Positions 62,058 to 64,000 of a stretch of DNA of 64,000 nt are shown piece after piece. Under the pieces are notes generated by a model. It was given only the letters and a program-made list of their open reading frames with translations. It searched no databases and was not told the origin of the DNA. Position numbers and translations under genes: made by a program. The first letter of the stretch is position 1. Each line of letters opens with the position of its first letter. The stretch is taken from positions 577,037-641,036 of the forward strand of contig NZ_SNYH01000002.1 in assembly GCF_004363005.1 (NCBI RefSeq), given 5' to 3'. The DNA comes from Tenacibaculum caenipelagi. GTDB lineage: Bacteria > Bacteroidota > Bacteroidia > Flavobacteriales > Flavobacteriaceae.

Positions 62058-64000
62058 ATGTTAAAAAACTGCTGCACAAAGAGTAATTTGAAAAGGCACC
62101 TTAATTGTATGACGGGTTTTCTTGTCATACTTTTTTTGTTTTCAATAACTACACTTCATGCACAAAGTATACCCACAGAGACTACCGTAAAAGCCAATTT
62201 TGGGGTAGACTCAGATGTACATTCAGGAATTGTTTCCTTTCCCAATGGAATGGTTTTTCCATTTGGAACAGACGATTGGTTCTTGGGTGAATCAGGAAAG
62301 GGAGTTATAGATGAAACTCCAACAGCTACCACGGCTGCATTATTAGTAGATGATAACGCTACTGCAGAAATTAGAATGAGTGTTCCTATCTATTCTATTG
62401 TAGATGGAAGGCTATGGATTGATGCCGTATTTATTAGAGATCAAAACGCTCAGGGGAATAATACAGATTCAAATGTTTTTACAGGAGGATCAGATAAAAA
62501 TAATGACAACCCAAACACTTGGACAATTACTGATGCTTCCGTGCCTCAAAAAAATGATATTATTGATGTTTTTGGGCATTTAAGAAGAGAGGGAGCTACA
62601 GTAGATACTAATGAGTGGGCTATCATAGGGGCATCAACAAGGAATGATAGTGGAGATAGCTATTTAGATTTTGAATACTTTAGGAAAAAAGTAAATTTAG
62701 TAGGGGGGACTATTCAGTCAGTTGAAGATTTATCAGCAACTGGTGGTAGAACACCTTATTTGTTTAACGCAAACGGATCTGTTTTACAACATGGAGATAT
62801 AATTCTTTCTATTAACTATGCAAATGGGGGAGCCAATGCGATTATTAAATTATATGTTTGGGTTGAATTGGTAGGAGTGCCAGACTCTTATTTTGATACT
62901 CACAACACATTGCCAGCAAGACCTTTTGAGTTTAAACAAGATCAAAATGGATATATACAATACGATGGAGGAAATGGGGCTGGAAACTATGGATATGCAG
63001 AAATACAATTAAGAAGCGATTTACCACCTGGCTTTACAGCTATTTTTTCTCAAGTAAATGATGGTGGGGCTGTACCAGCAGGTCCTTGGGGAACAATAAA
63101 TAAAGGGGGGAATATAGTACCAAATTATCAACAAAACACTTTTGCGGAAATAGCTATTAACGCATCAGCATTAGGGTTTGATTCAAGTAGTACACCCGGT
63201 ATTGATTGTATTAGTCCATTAGGAAGTGTAATTGTAAAAACAAGATCTTCAGATTCGTTTACAGCTGAGTTAAAAGACTTAGCAGGACCATTTAGTTTAG
63301 CAGATACCCCAGAGGTAACGGTTGAAATAGAAGGGGAAGATTTAGCATGTACAGAAGAAAGTATTACGTTAACAGCAACAGCAACTCCTCCGGGAAATAC
63401 ATTCAATTATGTATGGTATAAAGATGATGTGGAACTGGAAGGGGAAACAGGAAATACATTACAAGTAACAGAAACAGGAGTTTATAGAGTAACTGCAACA
63501 TTAGAGTTCGCACCAGGTGTTTTTGGTTGTACGGCAGAGGATGAGTTTGAAGTAAATGGTGAGCCATTAATTCCATTAAATCAAGTGTGTCCAGAAAATC
63601 AAACTATTCCTGAATGTACTTCGCAAGAAGAAATAAATACAGCATTTGGCAATTGGTTATCTGGATTCTCTTATTCAGGAGGAAATGGAACCGTTGTAGA
63701 GAAATACTATGTTAATGATCAAGAGGTAGATGTTAATACTCTTGAAGCACCAAATACTTGTGGAGGAAGCATAACATTAAAGTATGAAGTTTCTGATGAA
63801 TGTGAGCAAGTGAAAATGTGCGAAAGAACATTTACAGTGACACCAGATGAAACAAATCCAGAGATTGTTGATGTTCCCGATTATAAGTTAGAAGGCTGTA
63901 ACACACCATGGCCAGAGAATTTAACAACCGATTGGACAGATAACTGTTCAGCAGGAGGTCAAGGTATTTTATCCGATGGTGGAGTAGATCAACCAGATAG
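62058..64000 (+). CDS. Large secreted Ig/HYR-like surface protein (5' part; runs off the window)
   Basis: The frame is open from here to the window end (647 codons) with no stop. After an N-terminal stretch comes a Sec signal (MTGFLVILFLFSITTLHAQ), then a domain of about 350 residues with no recognised family. An Ig-like module follows (TLTATATPPGNTFNYVWYKDD...), then HYR-like repeats with paired Cys (TIPECTSQEEINTAFGNW, DVPDYKLEGCNTPWPEN). Such proteins in flavobacteria are long cell-surface adhesins usually exported by T9SS through a C-terminal domain not visible here. I chose the ATG at 62058 for its AGGAAAAGG just upstream; ATGs at 62010 and 62109 are in frame. Confidence 0.8.
   Translation, partial: MLKNCCTKSNLKRHLNCMTGFLVILFLFSITTLHAQSIPTETTVKANFGVDSDVHSGIVSFPNGMVFPFGTDDWFLGESGKGVIDETPTATTAALLVDDNATAEIRMSVPIYSIVDGRLWIDAVFIRDQNAQGNNTDSNVFTGGSDKNNDNPNTWTITDASVPQKNDIIDVFGHLRREGATVDTNEWAIIGASTRNDSGDSYLDFEYFRKKVNLVGGTIQSVEDLSATGGRTPYLFNANGSVLQHGDIILSINYANGGANAIIKLYVWVELVGVPDSYFDTHNTLPARPFEFKQDQNGYIQYDGGNGAGNYGYAEIQLRSDLPPGFTAIFSQVNDGGAVPAGPWGTINKGGNIVPNYQQNTFAEIAINASALGFDSSSTPGIDCISPLGSVIVKTRSSDSFTAELKDLAGPFSLADTPEVTVEIEGEDLACTEESITLTATATPPGNTFNYVWYKDDVELEGETGNTLQVTETGVYRVTATLEFAPGVFGCTAEDEFEVNGEPLIPLNQVCPENQTIPECTSQEEINTAFGNWLSGFSYSGGNGTVVEKYYVNDQEVDVNTLEAPNTCGGSITLKYEVSDECEQVKMCERTFTVTPDETNPEIVDVPDYKLEGCNTPWPENLTTDWTDNCSAGGQGILSDGGVDQPD

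Noticed and set aside
62105..62290. Short frame over the start of the surface-protein gene
   Set aside because: It is out of frame with the long open frame that carries a signal peptide and Ig-like domains.
1..64000. CRISPR arrays, insertion sequences, prophage or integrase genes
   Set aside because: No regular spacer-repeat pattern, transposase, integrase or phage structural gene was seen in any frame.

Overview
The window is about 64 kb of low-GC DNA that reads as a marine member of the Flavobacteriaceae (Bacteroidota), most like Tenacibaculum or a close relative. The reasons are a complete sprA type IX secretion (T9SS) and gliding gene, T9SS-sorted secreted proteins, several TonB-dependent receptors and Bacteroidota lipoprotein signals, DUF4271, DUF4296, DUF2911 and DUF5689 proteins, and many start sites preceded by the Bacteroidota -7 promoter element TAnnTTTG. 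No rRNA, tRNA, CRISPR array, insertion sequence or prophage was recognised.

Layout. 1-9.6 kb: the end of ruvA, then sprA, gcvH, a VanZ-like gene and two tandem TonB-type energy transducers. 9.7-21.4 kb: housekeeping and envelope genes (sugar acetyltransferase, CESA-like glycosyltransferase, a DPP11-like S46 dipeptidyl-peptidase, hemD with a DUF4271 gene, a polyprenol-phosphate mannosyltransferase/GNAT/pyrC/DUF4296 operon, an SDR gene, tyrS). A candidate small RNA with its own promoter, a GAAA-capped 5' hairpin and a terminator sits at about 10.37-10.45 kb.

21.8-31.5 kb: an N2O respiration island. Three phased Crp/Fnr-like dyads and a -7 element precede a fasciclin lipoprotein, a mono-haem cytochrome c lipoprotein, a clade II type NosZ with a lipoprotein signal, a NosB-like membrane protein, nosL, nosD, nosF and nosY. 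After these come a Cys-motif membrane protein and a TonB-dependent receptor that carries both halves of the OprC copper site (CxxxM and HxM). The layout suggests regulated N2O reduction with dedicated copper import for NosZ.

31.5-41 kb: DUF2911, a small beta-barrel protein with a sigma-54-like promoter, a methyltransferase-like protein, a leuS with an insertion of about 110 residues and a palindromic repeat in its leader, a lipoprotein, a membrane protein, a FemAB/GNAT-like protein and tesB.

41-54 kb: a probable phosphorus-acquisition island. It has a PiT phosphate transporter with a PhoU-like tail, a phosphate-selective porin, a metallophosphoesterase, a TonB receptor with a DUF5689/LTD lipoprotein, and a divergent secreted nuclease-family protein. 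Three of its promoters carry 11-bp-period direct repeats (TTATGTTA-like) laid out like PHO boxes. A T9SS-secreted M28 peptidase lies inside it.

54-64 kb: recJ, OsmC and AhpD-like genes, mscL, alr, tdk, an acidic coiled-coil gene abutting a glycosyltransferase, then a structured leader and the 5' part of a large secreted Ig/HYR-like surface protein cut off by the window end.
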